A stretch of DNA of 64,000 nucleotides from Cloeon dipterum (taxonomy: Eukaryota; Arthropoda; Insecta; Ephemeroptera; Baetidae): the NCBI RefSeq assembly GCF_949628265.1, contig NC_088787.1, forward strand, positions 13,816,501 to 13,880,500, read 5' to 3'. A model generated the notes under the pieces. That model was not told the origin of the DNA, did not search any database, and was given only the letters and a program-made list of their open reading frames with translations. Position numbers and translations under genes: made by a program. Below are positions 29,301 through 40,681 of this stretch, in pieces (within the stretch, counting starts at the first letter, position 1; every line of letters begins with the position of its first letter).

Positions 29301-31620
29301 TGTTATAATTAGTTCACAGCTTAATTCAAAATCTGCGATTCTTCTTGTTGCGATAATGTGCAATCAAAATTAAAGGCAAAAACGAGGAATGATTTATTTT
29401 TTTTCATTTGTTCGCAAATTCATAAGCTTCTCTCTGAAGGTTAAGGAGACTATTGTGTTTGAATGTTTCTAAGCGGATGTGTGTGGTTGAATTATTTCAT
29501 GCATAATTTTTTTATTTTTTTTTAATTGCTCTCAGAATTGTATATCTATGAGTAAATACATAAATTTTCAACACATATTTATCAAAACTTCCATAATTTC
29601 ATAATCTGACCTTAGAGAGAAATAATTTTCCTGCAATTTTGTCACGATATCTGTCTGCTCGCACACGTGAACAAGAAACCTCTAAAGCTTGATTTCATTG
29701 CTTTCATTTTACGGCGCGCACTAAAGATGAGCTGCGCGCTAAATTGGCTAGTGTAGCACAATTGCGCTCATACGATCTGCGCATGCAAAATAACGCTCGC
29801 GTCGATCCGTTTACGGCAAAAGGACAAGCTTGAAACCCGACAACAAAGGCTCCGTTATCTCAACCTTTTTTCAGTGAAAGTGCGAGTTTAACGTGTAACG
29901 ACGAGTGTCGGCTCATGTTTTGAAATTCGCTACTAGAGCAGCACTGCAATTACTACATAATTAAAAGATATTCTACCTCAAAGTGGGTTTATTTTAGAAA
30001 AGAAACCATTTACACGTGGAACCTGAGCAGCACGTCTCACGTTCGTTTCTCGCTGCAAGGTTGTTTTTATTATTAAACCGCACAGCCTTAGATTTTACGA
30101 TTCCGTAGAAGAAGCAGTGGTGAGCTATAGAACAAAATGAGACTTTCTGTTTGACTACGTCTCGTTAGTTTCTTCTTTGTGCCGATCACGTAACAAATGA
30201 ATTTGTAGGTACACAAAGTGACAGTGCAACATTTTGTTACGGCAGGCAGAGGAACTCTTTACTAATTGCTGCGTGAGGAGCCTGAGGAATGCAAGTATCA
30301 CACAACAAACAAAACATATACATAAAGAATGAATGAATGAATAGTTTCGCTTACTCATTTTGGCCACTATATTAACCATACAACTAGCGGCAGCTTTAAA
30401 CTATCACAAGGGGCCACTTGACGCCGGCGTGATTTGATTGTAATTGCATTACAATAGTCTCTCAACGTGGCCAATTAACCCGTCAATCAATCTCAAGCGA
30501 ACGGAAAAGAGTCGCGGATCGGCGATTTTGCGCGTTGGGTCAAAGGTGAGTTTCCGCAGTGATGTCTGCACTGCCAACAGGCGCAAATTAATCACGGCTT
30601 GCAAAACTGACACCTCGACTGACTAATTATTGAATTTCGCAAGAATATATATTGACAGTCGCTCTCGAGCCCCCTATGTATGGATTTTCATCTCGCGGCT
30701 GGAGTTTGCAGCAGAGGGAATTAATAGGTCAAGCAATGATCAAGTGCTTGTTCTGCAGCGCAAGCAACCTTGAAAATCAATTTAAACGGCAACTTCCCAA
30801 TTAAGAAAAGCTTGACTAGTTCTTGGATTCTTGTTGACTTTTTGCAACGAGTTTTTTAATGGTACCTGAAGAAACCATTCACTAAAATTTGCTTGTCGAT
30901 GGGTCTTGATTAGGAAACTAATAAACATGCAAGTTTGGCCTCGAGACTAAGTATAATTGATAAATAGTGAAAGGGAACTTAATAAATATTAATGGTCCCC
31001 ATCATATGATGAAAAATAAAACGGAAAAGGAATATTTTAATGTCTTCCAGATTTATTTTCGCAAAGGTTCCAGAAAAGCGGAACAACGAAAGGGATGTTT
31101 ACTTTTAATTTATACTGACTTAAAAAAATGCCTTGCGGCAAACGTAATAAAGCAGGCTCTTCCTTCATTCTCCTCAGGTTTGTGCTGAATCGATATAAAC
31201 ACTGCAGTCCCCGTTAACTATTGTTTTGACGTACGAATTTCAGATTCAAAAGACACCATAAATCTTCATCTCTGCTTCTCGCCAGCTCTAAGGCTGCGGG
31301 TGAAAAGAACAAGAAGTTTTGCCGCAGAGAGCAGGCAAGTCCGAAAGGTCCAATGAGGGAGAGAAAGAAAGAAAGCAGAGGGAACGAGGCGGCTGGCACG
31401 CACAATGCACCTCTTTCGTCTGCCAGATCTGAATAATGCATAATATTATCCCGGCTGCGGTGCGCGCGGGCGCCATAAATGTTCAATATTATCTTTTTGA
31501 TCTGGCCCAGCTTGAATAATTAAGGGATCGAAAGGGTTGAATCAGAAGTTGTAACGTACCACCGGGCCATCCGCTGAGAATGCAAAGCATCCAAATGCCG
31601 AAGCCATGCGGCGGATCCAT
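18205..31620 (-). CDS. secreted pancreatic-lipase-family protein, probably catalytically inactive
   Basis: Seven minus-strand exons, consistent in phase: 31620-31560, 27853-27724, 22277-22129, 22060-22004, 20588-20397, 19938-19723 and 18368-18205, giving 322 aa. Exon 1 gives a short hydrophobic signal peptide (core FGIWMLCIL). Later exons give the lipase landmarks: YPTVFYAHGYLAGP (oxyanion/His-Gly), PFYHSAVENV, LHLIGNNLGAH at the nucleophile elbow, RITGFDPA with the acid residue, and CGHGRAFEVYARSVL with the family histidine. The nucleophile elbow is normally GHSLG; here both H and S are N, so hydrolysis by the usual serine is not expected, as in yolk-protein-like relatives. Introns 3 and 5 require GC donors. 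Translation stops at TAG 18207-18205, lying inside a donor-like AACAG|GTAGGC, so a further C-terminal exon is possible. Confidence 0.82.
20297..20336. repeat. (AT)n microsatellite
   Basis: About 20 uninterrupted AT units in intron 5 of the lipase-family gene, 60 bases downstream (in gene orientation) of its GC donor. It creates open frames made of repeated Ile-Tyr on both strands, which I do not regard as coding. Confidence 0.95.
20397..20588 (-). other. lipase exon 5 with GNNLG nucleophile elbow and GC donor
   Basis: The exon runs from acceptor TTTGTTGCAG to a donor read as ATAACAG|GCGAGA. Only a one-base phase joins it to the next exon, which starts GTTTCGACCCA, giving RITGFDPA, the expected family sequence. 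The nearest downstream GT, at a CCT|GTGCAT site, is in the wrong phase. The codons at the elbow read Gly-Asn-Asn-Leu-Gly-Ala-His. Confidence 0.8.
22128..22129 (-). other. GC splice donor of lipase intron 3
   Basis: Exon 3 ends AGGAGAG, followed by GCGAGT. Joining at this point to exon 4 (CCTACGCC) keeps frame and gives TIRRAYAARGGYNF. A weaker GT alternative (CACC|GTGCAA, 15 bases further on) is also in phase and would add five residues, so this GC donor is less certain than the one after exon 5. Confidence 0.55.
22278..27723 (-). other. 5.4-kb lipase intron 2
   Basis: This is bounded by the donor GATGG|GTCAGT and the acceptor CTTCCTTGATAG. It holds a MITE at 24322-24582. I see no other gene in it. 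Confidence 0.7.
24322..24582. mobile_element. MITE copy 1, AGAGGTCTCA family
   Basis: A 261-bp non-autonomous element whose ends read TAGAGGTCTCA at left and TGAGACCTCT at right, with AAAAATAT directly repeated on both sides (24314-24321 and 24583-24590). The interior is rich in GGCGGCTGGC and ends of the CAGCCGCGAG type, shared with copies near 50240 and 56267. The 7-8 bp duplication suggests a hAT-like mobiliser. There is no coding capacity. Confidence 0.8.
27854..31559 (-). other. 3.7-kb lipase intron 1
   Basis: This separates the signal-peptide exon (donor CCGGTG|GTACGT) from exon 2 (acceptor TTCCTTGCAG). No gene was seen inside. Purine-rich GAGAGA stretches near 28030 and 31355 could be GAGA-type regulatory sequence, which is inference only. 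Confidence 0.6.
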
Positions 31621-32142
31621 AGCCGAAGTTCACTCCTATCGCACACTCACACACACAATGCAAAAGGTGCTCGCTCCTCCCGAGGAGAGAGTAGTACCGC
31701 ACTGACTTGACTGAGATATGTGCGCGTGGACCTCCGAAGAACGCACCTCGCACCAAAAAGGACCACTTTCCCCTCTACACACGCGACGTAATCTCATTGC
31801 CTACACGTGAGTTTGCTGCCGGCTGACCGCCGCCGTCTTTTCGGCCACGATCGCGTATTACCAGTTTTTTGCTTCACGACCGGCGCCCGCCTCAGGGGTG
31901 CTCCGCTCGAAAATTTCTCCAGATACACACCGAGTGTGAGGTTTTTCATCTACGTCATCGAAAATGAAATCATCCTTTTCACATGCTGGTTTCGGATATT
32001 CCGGTTCCTCTTTTTTCCTCATGATTTTAAAGAGCATTGATACTTCAAAAGCCTGGAAAAACCTTGTTTGCCGATGCATGAACTGAGATCCCTTAGGATT
32101 CATTTGAAGCCAAAACTGACCTAAGTAGCAGAGAAATATTTT

Positions 32143-32316
32143 TAGAAAAGTAGCTGCAAAGTTAGCTTGCTTTTCAAATGGTGAGGACTGTCTCCTTATT
32201 TGAAATTCGATTTTATTCCACAACAAAGAGTTTCCTTAAAAGTTTCGTACGCTCTTGGACAGATCTCGACGAGAGGAATCGAAATCTGGCAAGAAAATGT
32301 GGTCAAATGCTGTAAA
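32143..32316. repeat. dispersed repeat R, left half split by the hAT element
   Basis: Matches the reverse complement of 51713-52056 through strings such as AAATGGTGAGGA, TTTTATTCCACAACAAAGAG and GACGAGAGGAATCGAAATCT. It ends exactly at the hAT target duplication GCTGTAAA (32309-32316). The remainder of the same repeat resumes at 47440. Confidence 0.8.
32309..32316. other. 8-bp target-site duplication of the hAT element, left copy
   Basis: GCTGTAAA, repeated at 47440-47447 immediately outside the other end. An 8-bp duplication is the hAT signature. Confidence 0.88.
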
Positions 32317-34035
32317 CAGTGTTCGGAAAAAGCCGGCTTTTTTAGAAAAATTTCGTCCAAGCCGGTTTTAACCGGTTTTTAGCCGGCTAAATTGGCAAAA
32401 ATTGGCTGAAATTAGATTTTCTTCTTTTGAAATACTTAAAGTATAATGAAACAATTTCTCCCCTAATATCAATTTTGAAGCCGCATTTCAATTCTCCAAC
32501 GCCCTTATTTAATTAATGACCTTATTAATTAAGAGGTTAAATGTTGCTTTTCATAATTATTATCCTTTTAATTTATTAGAAAACACGTATAAACATCATA
32601 ATTATGAATATTCTTGCGTTTTAAACAAAATAAATGGTCAGCAAAGAGCAGAGCAGACCTTGAAGCACGCAAGAATGTAGAAGGTACAATCTTCTATCCT
32701 TTAGCTGCTTGTGTTACTGAAAAATATAGTACATCATTTTCATTAACTTGGCTCATCAATTATGCGGTTTTGCTTGCTCACCGAGACTTCAAGTAGCTAT
32801 GACACTTGCAAAGTTTCAGCACCGTCTCGGGTTTTAAGCGGTTGCGTTTGTCAGTCCAGATGTTTTTAGCAGTACTGAACTCACGCTCAATGCCTGCTGA
32901 CGATGGAGGTACTCCTAAAAGGTTTGCAGCAAAGCGGCAGAAGGATTTGAGGTGCTGTCCCTCTCTTGTACGTGCGCAGACTTTTGCCTGCATGACGAGC
33001 CACCATTTTGATGGAGTCAAAGTCTCGGTGATCTTAAGCTGTAGGGTAGCAGGGTGAAAGACATCTGCATCTTGTAGCTCCCACAGTGCAAGATATTGAG
33101 ACCAGGTAGTGCCACCAGCTTCTTCTTCTTCTTGAGGGGCAGGTTCAGAGCTCTCTTGCTCACTTTGGCTCAAAAATGAATCAGCTGCATCCCTGTATTT
33201 AACATCCAAATTCTCAGCTTTTTCTGAAACGTCAGGAAAAATATGTTATTATCGAAATTAAATTTAAATTTTATTTTATTTATTTTTCACGATTATATTT
33301 CTCAATATATTTAAATGATCCTTAAAACAATCACTTAACTGTCATCAATCATATAGATTTTTATAAAATATTTTAGAAGAATAAATCACATCAATTTAAT
33401 TAGAGTAATTGTTATGAAGTTTTACATTTAAAGAAAATAAATGCGATCTGCCAGCTCACCTCTGTTTCGCGGGTCAAGAATGAATGCAAGCCAATGAGCT
33501 GGGGAAAGACCCTCCATCTTTTCTTCAATTTCTTTCTCATATGGTTCTAATTCAGAACAATCAAGGAGACTCAGAAAGGCATCAGCTGCGTCAGAGAGAT
33601 TGGCTTTGTTGGACTGAACCTGAAAAATTTATAAATGAAAATTTTTTATATAGAAACATCTATTGAAATGAAAGCACCCTGTAAAGACTAAATACAAATT
33701 CTGGAAATATTCATACAAATTACACCAAATATGTACCCTATCAACGGCCCTTGCGACAGCGTTCGTCTGCGTACGGAGCGCAATAGCTTCGGCCAACAGT
33801 CCCACATTCCTGAGGAGTTTTTGGATGTCGCGTTCGACATCATTGGGCCGTTCAGACATGATGACCAAGTACTTGCTATGGTTTGAGATGAATGATTTCA
33901 GCGAGTCATCCAGGGAGCACCACCTAGTTTCCACAGGCAGAATTGGCATGGTACCTCCCATTTCTTTCAGTCTTTGCTGCAAATATTATAAAATTAATAA
34001 ATTTATAATATCGTGAAACTTGAATCTTTATATTT

Positions 34036-34038
34036 ACC
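34036..34038 (-). other. hAT transposase intron 3 donor region
   Basis: Exon 3 ends CGATTGGG followed by GTAAAT. It is cited because the splice keeps phase 0 on both sides, supporting that this transposase is intron-containing rather than frame-broken. Confidence 0.6.
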
Positions 34039-35348
34039 CCAATCGCATGCCTTGACTTAAAAAATTTCTGGATTTTCACTACTTGCTTCACAATGACTGG
34101 CTGACAGATTTTTTCACCAAGCTTCGCAAGAAGATGGGCGCCACATCCAAATACCACAAGGCCATCATATTTTTCTTTCAGTTTTCTACGCACTGCCTTC
34201 ATTTTGTTTTCAGAGTCCGAGCAGAAAGCAAAGGGCTGGAAAAGTGGCAAATGAAAATTTTTAATCACGCTTAATCTTTAATGTAGACTCATTGATAATT
34301 TAAAATTTCATTTGGTTCTTTTGATTGATAAAGATTTGCAATTCATAATATCAATGTTTATAATGTTTACCATACGACCATATTTTTCGTTGCAGGTAGA
34401 AATAATATTTTCTGCAACGTTTGTGCAGTATTCAGCTGTTTTAATCTCGGAACCTGCGTTGTCCAGTGCGAGTAGAAAGCATCTACCCTTGACCTGAATA
34501 GATGAGCCAATGATTGGCTGATGAGCCGTTGAAGTCCAGCCATCTTGGCTAATAGAATACGGAAGATTTGTATTCTTCATGAGGTCTTCCAGCGCTGCGT
34601 CAGCTTTCTCAGCACACCTGTCCAGCAGTGGTCCACTGAGTTTTTTACTAGAAGGTGGTGTGTATCCAGGTCTAATAACCTCGAACATCTTCTTGTATGT
34701 TTCACTCGCTGCAGTATTGAACGGGATGGCGTTGCCGAAAACATATTCGGCAACCCTCTCGTCCATGATCTAATTGGAAAGTTAAAATTAAGCAATGTAA
34801 TAATATGTAATAAATAACAACGTGAACAATATAAGTTCTGCATGGATGACGTCAGATTCAATTTTATTTTGTAACTATTTGTACGTGCAATGTATGCATG
34901 CATGTATGTATCAATTCATTTTCATTTAATTTTAAAACGTCTGTTACTTATATTATATTTTCTCTTTCACGTCTTTTACGTACAATTGCTACAAACAGAA
35001 TCACCTACCCGAGCCATGGAAGGCGTTGTTTTGCAAACGAAAGAAGCTAACGAATTCTGTTGCTTTGAAGATCCCGAACCACTTAAACTTTCTGTTTGGT
35101 GCTCCTTCTCCACCAAGTTTTGAACTTCTTTCATTCCTTCCTCAGCTTCCACGACTTCGACTTCCTCTTCATCAGTAGTTGTAATAAGCTCCCGTCTTTT
35201 TCTATTGTCCTTTTTAAAGACCCTGCAGTAATCCGCTAAATGTTTTTTAATACGCTGGGGACGTCCACTCATTTTATCTCCACAGTGGTTGCATACAATA
35301 TTTGTCACTGTCTTCCCAATCGGCTGACTTAACCTTTTCTTCTCGTAC

Positions 35349-35351
35349 ATG
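35349..35351. other. 3-bp target-site duplication of the inner element, left copy
   Basis: ATG directly before the inverted repeat starting CCCAGCAG. The right copy is at 46803-46805. Three-base duplications are typical of CACTA/EnSpm elements. Confidence 0.8.
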
Positions 35352-35371
35352 CCCAGCAGAAAATCTTGAGC
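35352..35371 (+). repeat. terminal inverted repeat, left end of inner element
   Basis: Begins CCCAGCAGAAAAT and matches the reverse complement of 46783-46802 at 18 of 20 positions. Confidence 0.85.
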
Positions 35372-35850
35372 ATTAATGAGCGAGCAAGGCTGCTCATTCT
35401 TGCTCGAGTTGCTTTTTTAGGCATTTTTCATGCTCAGCTCGCTCATCGCTAAAATCGCTCGCGAGCAATTCTTGGTTTTTCTTGCTCGAGCGGCTCGCAT
35501 CAAAAAAGAGCAGAAATTGCTCGCGAGCAATTCTTGTTTTTTCTTGCTCGAGCGGCTTGTATTAAAAAAGAGCGTAAATTGCTCGTTTTTTCTGGCTCAT
35601 TTCCGCTCTGCTCGCTCTTGCTCACTTTTGCTCATGAGCAACCCTTGCTTTTTTCAGCTCAACCTGCTCGAGCTTAATTGAACTCGCTAATTTTCTGCTC
35701 ATTCATGCTCTGCTCGCTCTTGCTCACTTTTGCTCATGAGTAACACTTGCTTTTTTCAGCTGACACTGCTCGAGCTGAAAGTGTCTTGCTAAATTCGGCT
35801 CATTTCACGCTCGGCTCGCTCTCGCTCATTAAACTGGCTTGCGAAAATAT
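35372..35850 (+). repeat. left subterminal repeat array
   Basis: Dense variants of TTGCTCG, GCTCGCTCTTGCTC and TTGCTCATGAGCAA (the last palindromic). The mirror-image array lies at 46380-46782. In plant En/Spm such subterminal motifs bind the accessory protein TNPA; here they are candidate binding sites for the element's own proteins. Confidence 0.8.
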
Positions 35851-35878
35851 TTGCCAAAATATAGACAGTCGCCAATGA

Positions 35879-35884
35879 TTTATT
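35879..35884 (-). terminator. candidate poly(A) signal of the TNP2-like gene
   Basis: AATAAA on the minus strand about 113 bases after the TAA stop at 35999-35997. Confidence 0.4.
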
Positions 35885-35996
35885 TTGGTTTTATATTTAC
35901 GAATCAAATTGAATGCTTCAGATTAACATGCATGCATGAGACCAAAACGAGGATGGGTTATGAATGATAGATAAATAAAACTGTATATTATGCTTT

Positions 35997-38900
35997 TTAC
36001 TGGGCCTCTTCATTATTTGGTGGAACACTAACATACAACTTTCCATTTGTCATTTCCATCAAAATACAAACACCCTTGACCATTTCGGCATCTACCACCC
36101 TCAATCGCTGGTGCGCCACACTTGCTGAATAAAGATGAGGGAGCTTCAGGTCTTCCATATTCAGTTCACGATCGCCCGACCTAATTGTGCACTTTTTGAT
36201 GATGTGTGGCGTGCAGTTCAAAGATAAAATTTTTAATCTGACTTTGTTGTTTTCAACAATTTTCATGACATCTGTGACGATACCAAATGTATTGTCTTTC
36301 AGTTGCACGCAAGAGTCACATTTGCGTGTACCCTTCTGACTCTCAAAAGTTCGAAGGACAAATCCTGACCACAGTGCTTTCTTGAAGTGCTTCCCTTCAG
36401 CATCTTCAGACGTTGGTGGGCCTCTTGTCTCAGGTGGTCCGACTTTGGTAGATTTGCCTTCTAAGAGTTGGGAAACGTACTCTTTTGTTTGTTGCCTCCT
36501 GAGCACTGTCTGTGCAATGTGAGGGAGCGATTCTCTCATGATTGCACGCTCCATTACCTGTTGTGCGGTAGCTTTCGTGCTGCTGATGTCTTTTTTGATG
36601 TCTGGGAACTTTCCTTCATACTGGTATGCCGAAAAGTTTTGTAACGGACCCATTCGAGCAACAGCCAATGGCCAGTGAAGAGACTGATGAAGGTTTGACG
36701 TCATGACCAGAGTTCCGTAGAGTGTCACATATCCTTGAGAATGCTCCTCTAGGTAGGTTTGAGCAGTAATCAGATCAGTCTCCGTAATCGTGGACTGATT
36801 AAGGAGCCAATATGCAGCGACAAATCTGTAAAGCAAGTAAATATAATAATACAGATGGGTGTAAAGTGAAAGTATAGAACAGGCTGGAAATATTTATATT
36901 TAAGAGAAAATCAAATGACAAAAGATATACGTTTTAACTTCAGGGAAGAGATTTCATTTTTCTACTTAAATAAGAGTTTTGAAGATAAAAACAATTTTCG
37001 ATTAATTTTAATTTGTAAAATTTAAAAAATTTACTTGCATAATTAAAAATTTAAGTAGATATAATTAGAAGATTATTAAGTATTTGGGCAGATTGCCGCA
37101 TAAATACAGTATTATTTAATTATTTGCAATTATAAATAAGTTTTAGAAAAAACATTTACCTTGCCCAAACCGCTACATCTTTTGGCTTCTGTACCTCAAT
37201 GAGCAATGGCACACTCAAGTGAAGAGTCCACAACTTTGCCTGGCTAGCTTTCCATGATTTAAAGTCTGTAAATTTTGTGAGCAATCTTGCATTTTTCAGA
37301 GTCGGCAGTCGCACCTCAGACATATTTTTGTCGAGGAGCATTCGCTTTGCAGGAGTGTAAATGTAGTAGTCTTGGCGAAAATTGCTTGTCCACAATTTCA
37401 GGACTGTTTTTGAGTGGCCTACATCAGCTAAAAAAGAGAATATCAATTTAAAAAAGTGTAATCTTCTATAATTAAATAAGTAATTTACCCGCGTGCATCT
37501 GCTCAACTCCAATATTTTCAGGGATGAGAAACCCTGGTAGATCCAGCAGAACGCTTTCATTTTGAACACCCTTGCAGGGCTCACCTGTGCTTAAGGCAGT
37601 GTCCAAATCCTCTTTCCAGGATACGTTAGTGCGTAGTGGCGCACATGGTTCTCGAAAAGTATACCTGGCAAATATCGTGTATTTATGAATGATAATCAAT
37701 AGAAGCAAAAAGCAATAATTAACTGGTGTATAAATTTCAACGCTATATATATATATATAAAATAGCTAGAGGGGCCACAAAAAGTCAAAAACTGAAAAGC
37801 GCGCAGCTTTAAAAATAGAAATATATTAATTGCTTTATGAATTTACTAGAGATGCACAAAGTAGTGGTTAAATATTAAAATATTTAATGTTCTCTCATTT
37901 TCTACGTACCTGTTGTACGACTGCCCAATGGCGTCGTTGGGGTGATAACACCAAGTGCATCCAAATTGAGCATTGTGTACGCATGACCCGATCATCTTGG
38001 GTCTCGCGACCGAGTCTGCGACTGCTGTGAGTGGGAAAATTTTACAGTTTCTCGCTTCTCCGTTGTGGTCCGTCCACTGAATTCCTTTTTCAGCAATATA
38101 CCTAGCCTCTTTAACAAAAGGCTGTAGAAGAACATTCATATCAGGCTCTTTTCGGCCCACCCAGATTGCTGCTAGCTTCACGTTTCGAGACCTAGAGATA
38201 GGGAATAAATAAAAGAGTTGCATATATTAATTATTAATTAGAGAGGGATCAAATAATATTTTTCTGTAGCTACTAAATTTAGAACTTTATAAACGAAAGC
38301 ATGTAATATATTTATCAAGCAGTTATTCAGATTTATTAAATAAAGCTGCTGCGCAGAAAATCGACCATCAGCTTCTAGATCTGCGAGTATTTGTATTTTT
38401 GTCGTTAAATTATTATATTTTCAGAAAGTTGTGCCCTATTATTATTAGCCTGCATATGTATATATATAAAATTTAATGAAATACTTAGTCATATTTATTT
38501 AGCCATATTCATTCAACCATATATATATATATACACATTTACCTCTCCGATTTTTTAATAAAGTTTGGAGCCAACATCAGAGCAAAAATGGATTTCTTCG
38601 AGGCTTCGAAAGCAGGTGCAGCATCCCCGAAAATGTTGTAACTATGAATGGACGGTCCGAATTTTCCACGAAGCGAAGCGTGGATGCTTCCATCTGGGAG
38701 ATCAGAAAAGACTTTCTCTTCTCCATCTGCCCTCACTAATGGCATTTCAGCAAAGTTTCCATCATAGCTCTCGCTATTCTTCTCAAGTGTTGATGACAAA
38801 ATATTCTTCAGCTTGGCGGTAAAGAAGAAATTTTCTTCCTTTTCTGATTTTTTGATCAACTCATTGCATGATGGACAGAGTAACTTTTCTTCTTTCAATC

Positions 38901-40681
38901 CCACATATTTCATGCACTTCTTGCAAAAAACATGACATTCCATTGTGTCACTGGTTGCTTTGTAAAGTTTTTTCAACTTATACTGGTTGTCCGGAAAGTC
39001 ATTAGTTCCAAGGAGAAGATTGAGTCCGCGGAAAATCTCGGTTTTCAAAGAGTCAGTAGAGTTGTGTTTAATGAGTATTGATAAAATGACAAGCGTCATA
39101 TCTGCCACACTTGGACCATCAGGAGGGTAAAGGGGGACCTGTGGCAACTTCAGAAAAGGAGCAGCGAAACTCTCGTTTTTGTCAAATTCCTCTGGTAGTG
39201 AGTCCTCATTTGACTCCTGAAATAATAATAATCATGGCATAAATTTTAATTTTTGGGAAATATATAATTTATGAGAAACTAAAGATTATAATTAAAGAAA
39301 ATTCATTAATATTAATTGACGCATTTTCCCAGCAAAGTTTAAATTCCCAGTTTAAAATGTACCATAAAAGCAAAAATAATATGATGAAAGGTGAGCATTT
39401 AGCTATTAAAGTACCTCCTCTTGCTGCCCATTATTAATTTCTTCGTCGCTATTATCCTCGTCGACGTCGCTCTCATCAACTTCAGAATCATTGAGAGAGG
39501 AAACAGACGTCGTTGTAAAATCATCAGCATCGGCGTCAATCTCGGAGGAGGGAGAAGCTCGTCGTTCCATCTTGGCAAAATAATAATAATGAAAAACATC
39601 ACAATAAATACTTTCTTCTTAATTTTAAACATTAAATGCAACTGTATTACTTCACATTCAGGCTCTTCTTCATAATGGCCATCATCGCTTTCTGGTGATG
39701 GTTGGTCATCGTTGTCACTGCATCTATCAACTCCTCTTTCATCATGCGTTATACGAGTCTGAGAATCTTCATCATTTTCACTTGCCTCACGGTCATATTC
39801 ATCTCCCTTAAATTTTTTTAAATAAATTATATATTATTATTATTAACGTCTCAAAATTGATTTTCTTGTTTGTATTTTTATCAAACACATTAATATTAAA
39901 TTTACTGTGGTATTTTCATTTTTTGTTATCATTTATAAACATTGATTTAAAATATATTTCAAAAATATGAACAAAAAAGTCATGTATTGTAACCATTTTC
40001 GATTCAATTTATTTGTTTGTTTCTCAGGTGATGATCTTCTCAAAATGCACACTTTCTGATTATTGAAAACAATAATGTAAAAAAATGCAAAAGGAAAAAC
40101 AAACATTTATAACAATACAATCATAGTAGTTTTACAAAATGGAATTCCAAATAATATTCTAAAATGTGCCAAATAAAATTGTGTTACCTTCACGGTAGTT
40201 CCATATTAATTTTTTTCTAAATTTTATAGATTTTTAAATTTTGCAAAAAGTTAATTGAAAATTTTAAAGTAGTGAAATGAAAATAATTTTTTTAAGTATA
40301 ATTACTGCAAAACCACAACCCCAAAAATTTCAACAGACTCATCAATCATTGCACACTAATCATCACTAATATTTATTTACAAATTAAATTTTTAAATTCC
40401 TCCTGCATACCAGTCAGAGGCCTATATAAATATTAGAATATTTTCTCATTATAATATTATTTGTATTTTCATTGAAAATTATGAAAAATTATTTTTTCAC
40501 TTACCGGTGATGACATGTTATTAGTGGTCTCTTCTGCATAAGCTTGATCCATAGCTTGGGCTGCTTTCTTCCTCCAGTTATAAATTGTCTGCCTCGGCAA
40601 TTTATTATTACTGTGCAACACACGGTAACTCTTCCTTTTTCGTGGTCCTGCTGAACCACTGCTTTCGAGTTGTTGATCCAT
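35997..40681 (-). CDS. TNP2-like transposase (Transposase_21 type)
   Basis: Eight minus-strand exons in consistent phase: 40681-40505, 39806-39651, 39570-39415, 39216-38543, 38191-37910, 37664-37489, 37427-37160 and 36825-35997, giving about 905 aa. The N-terminus is a basic helix-turn-helix-like piece (LPRQTIYNWRKKA), followed by two acidic exons (Asp/Glu/Ser). Exon 4 has a C-x2-C...C-x2-C zinc-knuckle-like cluster (CHVFCKKC...LLCPSC). The core carries the TNP2 signature: IWVGRKEPDMNVLLQPFVKE, then ADSVARPKMIG...FGCTWCYHP, then GVQNESVLLDLPGF...VEQMHAG, then LHQSLHWPLAVARMGPLQNF. This order matches plant and animal CACTA transposases. The function would be cutting and joining the element ends. 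I did not assign the catalytic acidic residues. Confidence 0.83.

Larger units (their letters stand above)
32778..35351 (-). pseudogene. hAT transposase, split from its first 21 codons by a nested transposon
   Basis: Exons on the minus strand: 35347-35009, 34769-34371, 34235-34038, 33976-33737, 33619-33460 and 33223-32778. All join in phase through short GT-AG introns. The first has a BED zinc finger (VCNHCGDKM...HLADYC, C2-HxnC type), the second and third the catalytic-core regions typical of the DUF659-type hAT group (SISQDGWTS; CSDSENKMKAVRRKLKE; VVFGCGAHLL), the fourth ETRWCSLDDSLK, and the last the hAT dimerisation motif (SSAGIEREFSTAKNIW...KRNRLKPETV). With its N-terminal piece at 46803-46865 the protein would be about 614 aa, normal for hAT. 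The nested element prevents a normal product. An ATG formed by the target duplication at 35350 could still start a protein lacking 21 residues. Confidence 0.85.
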
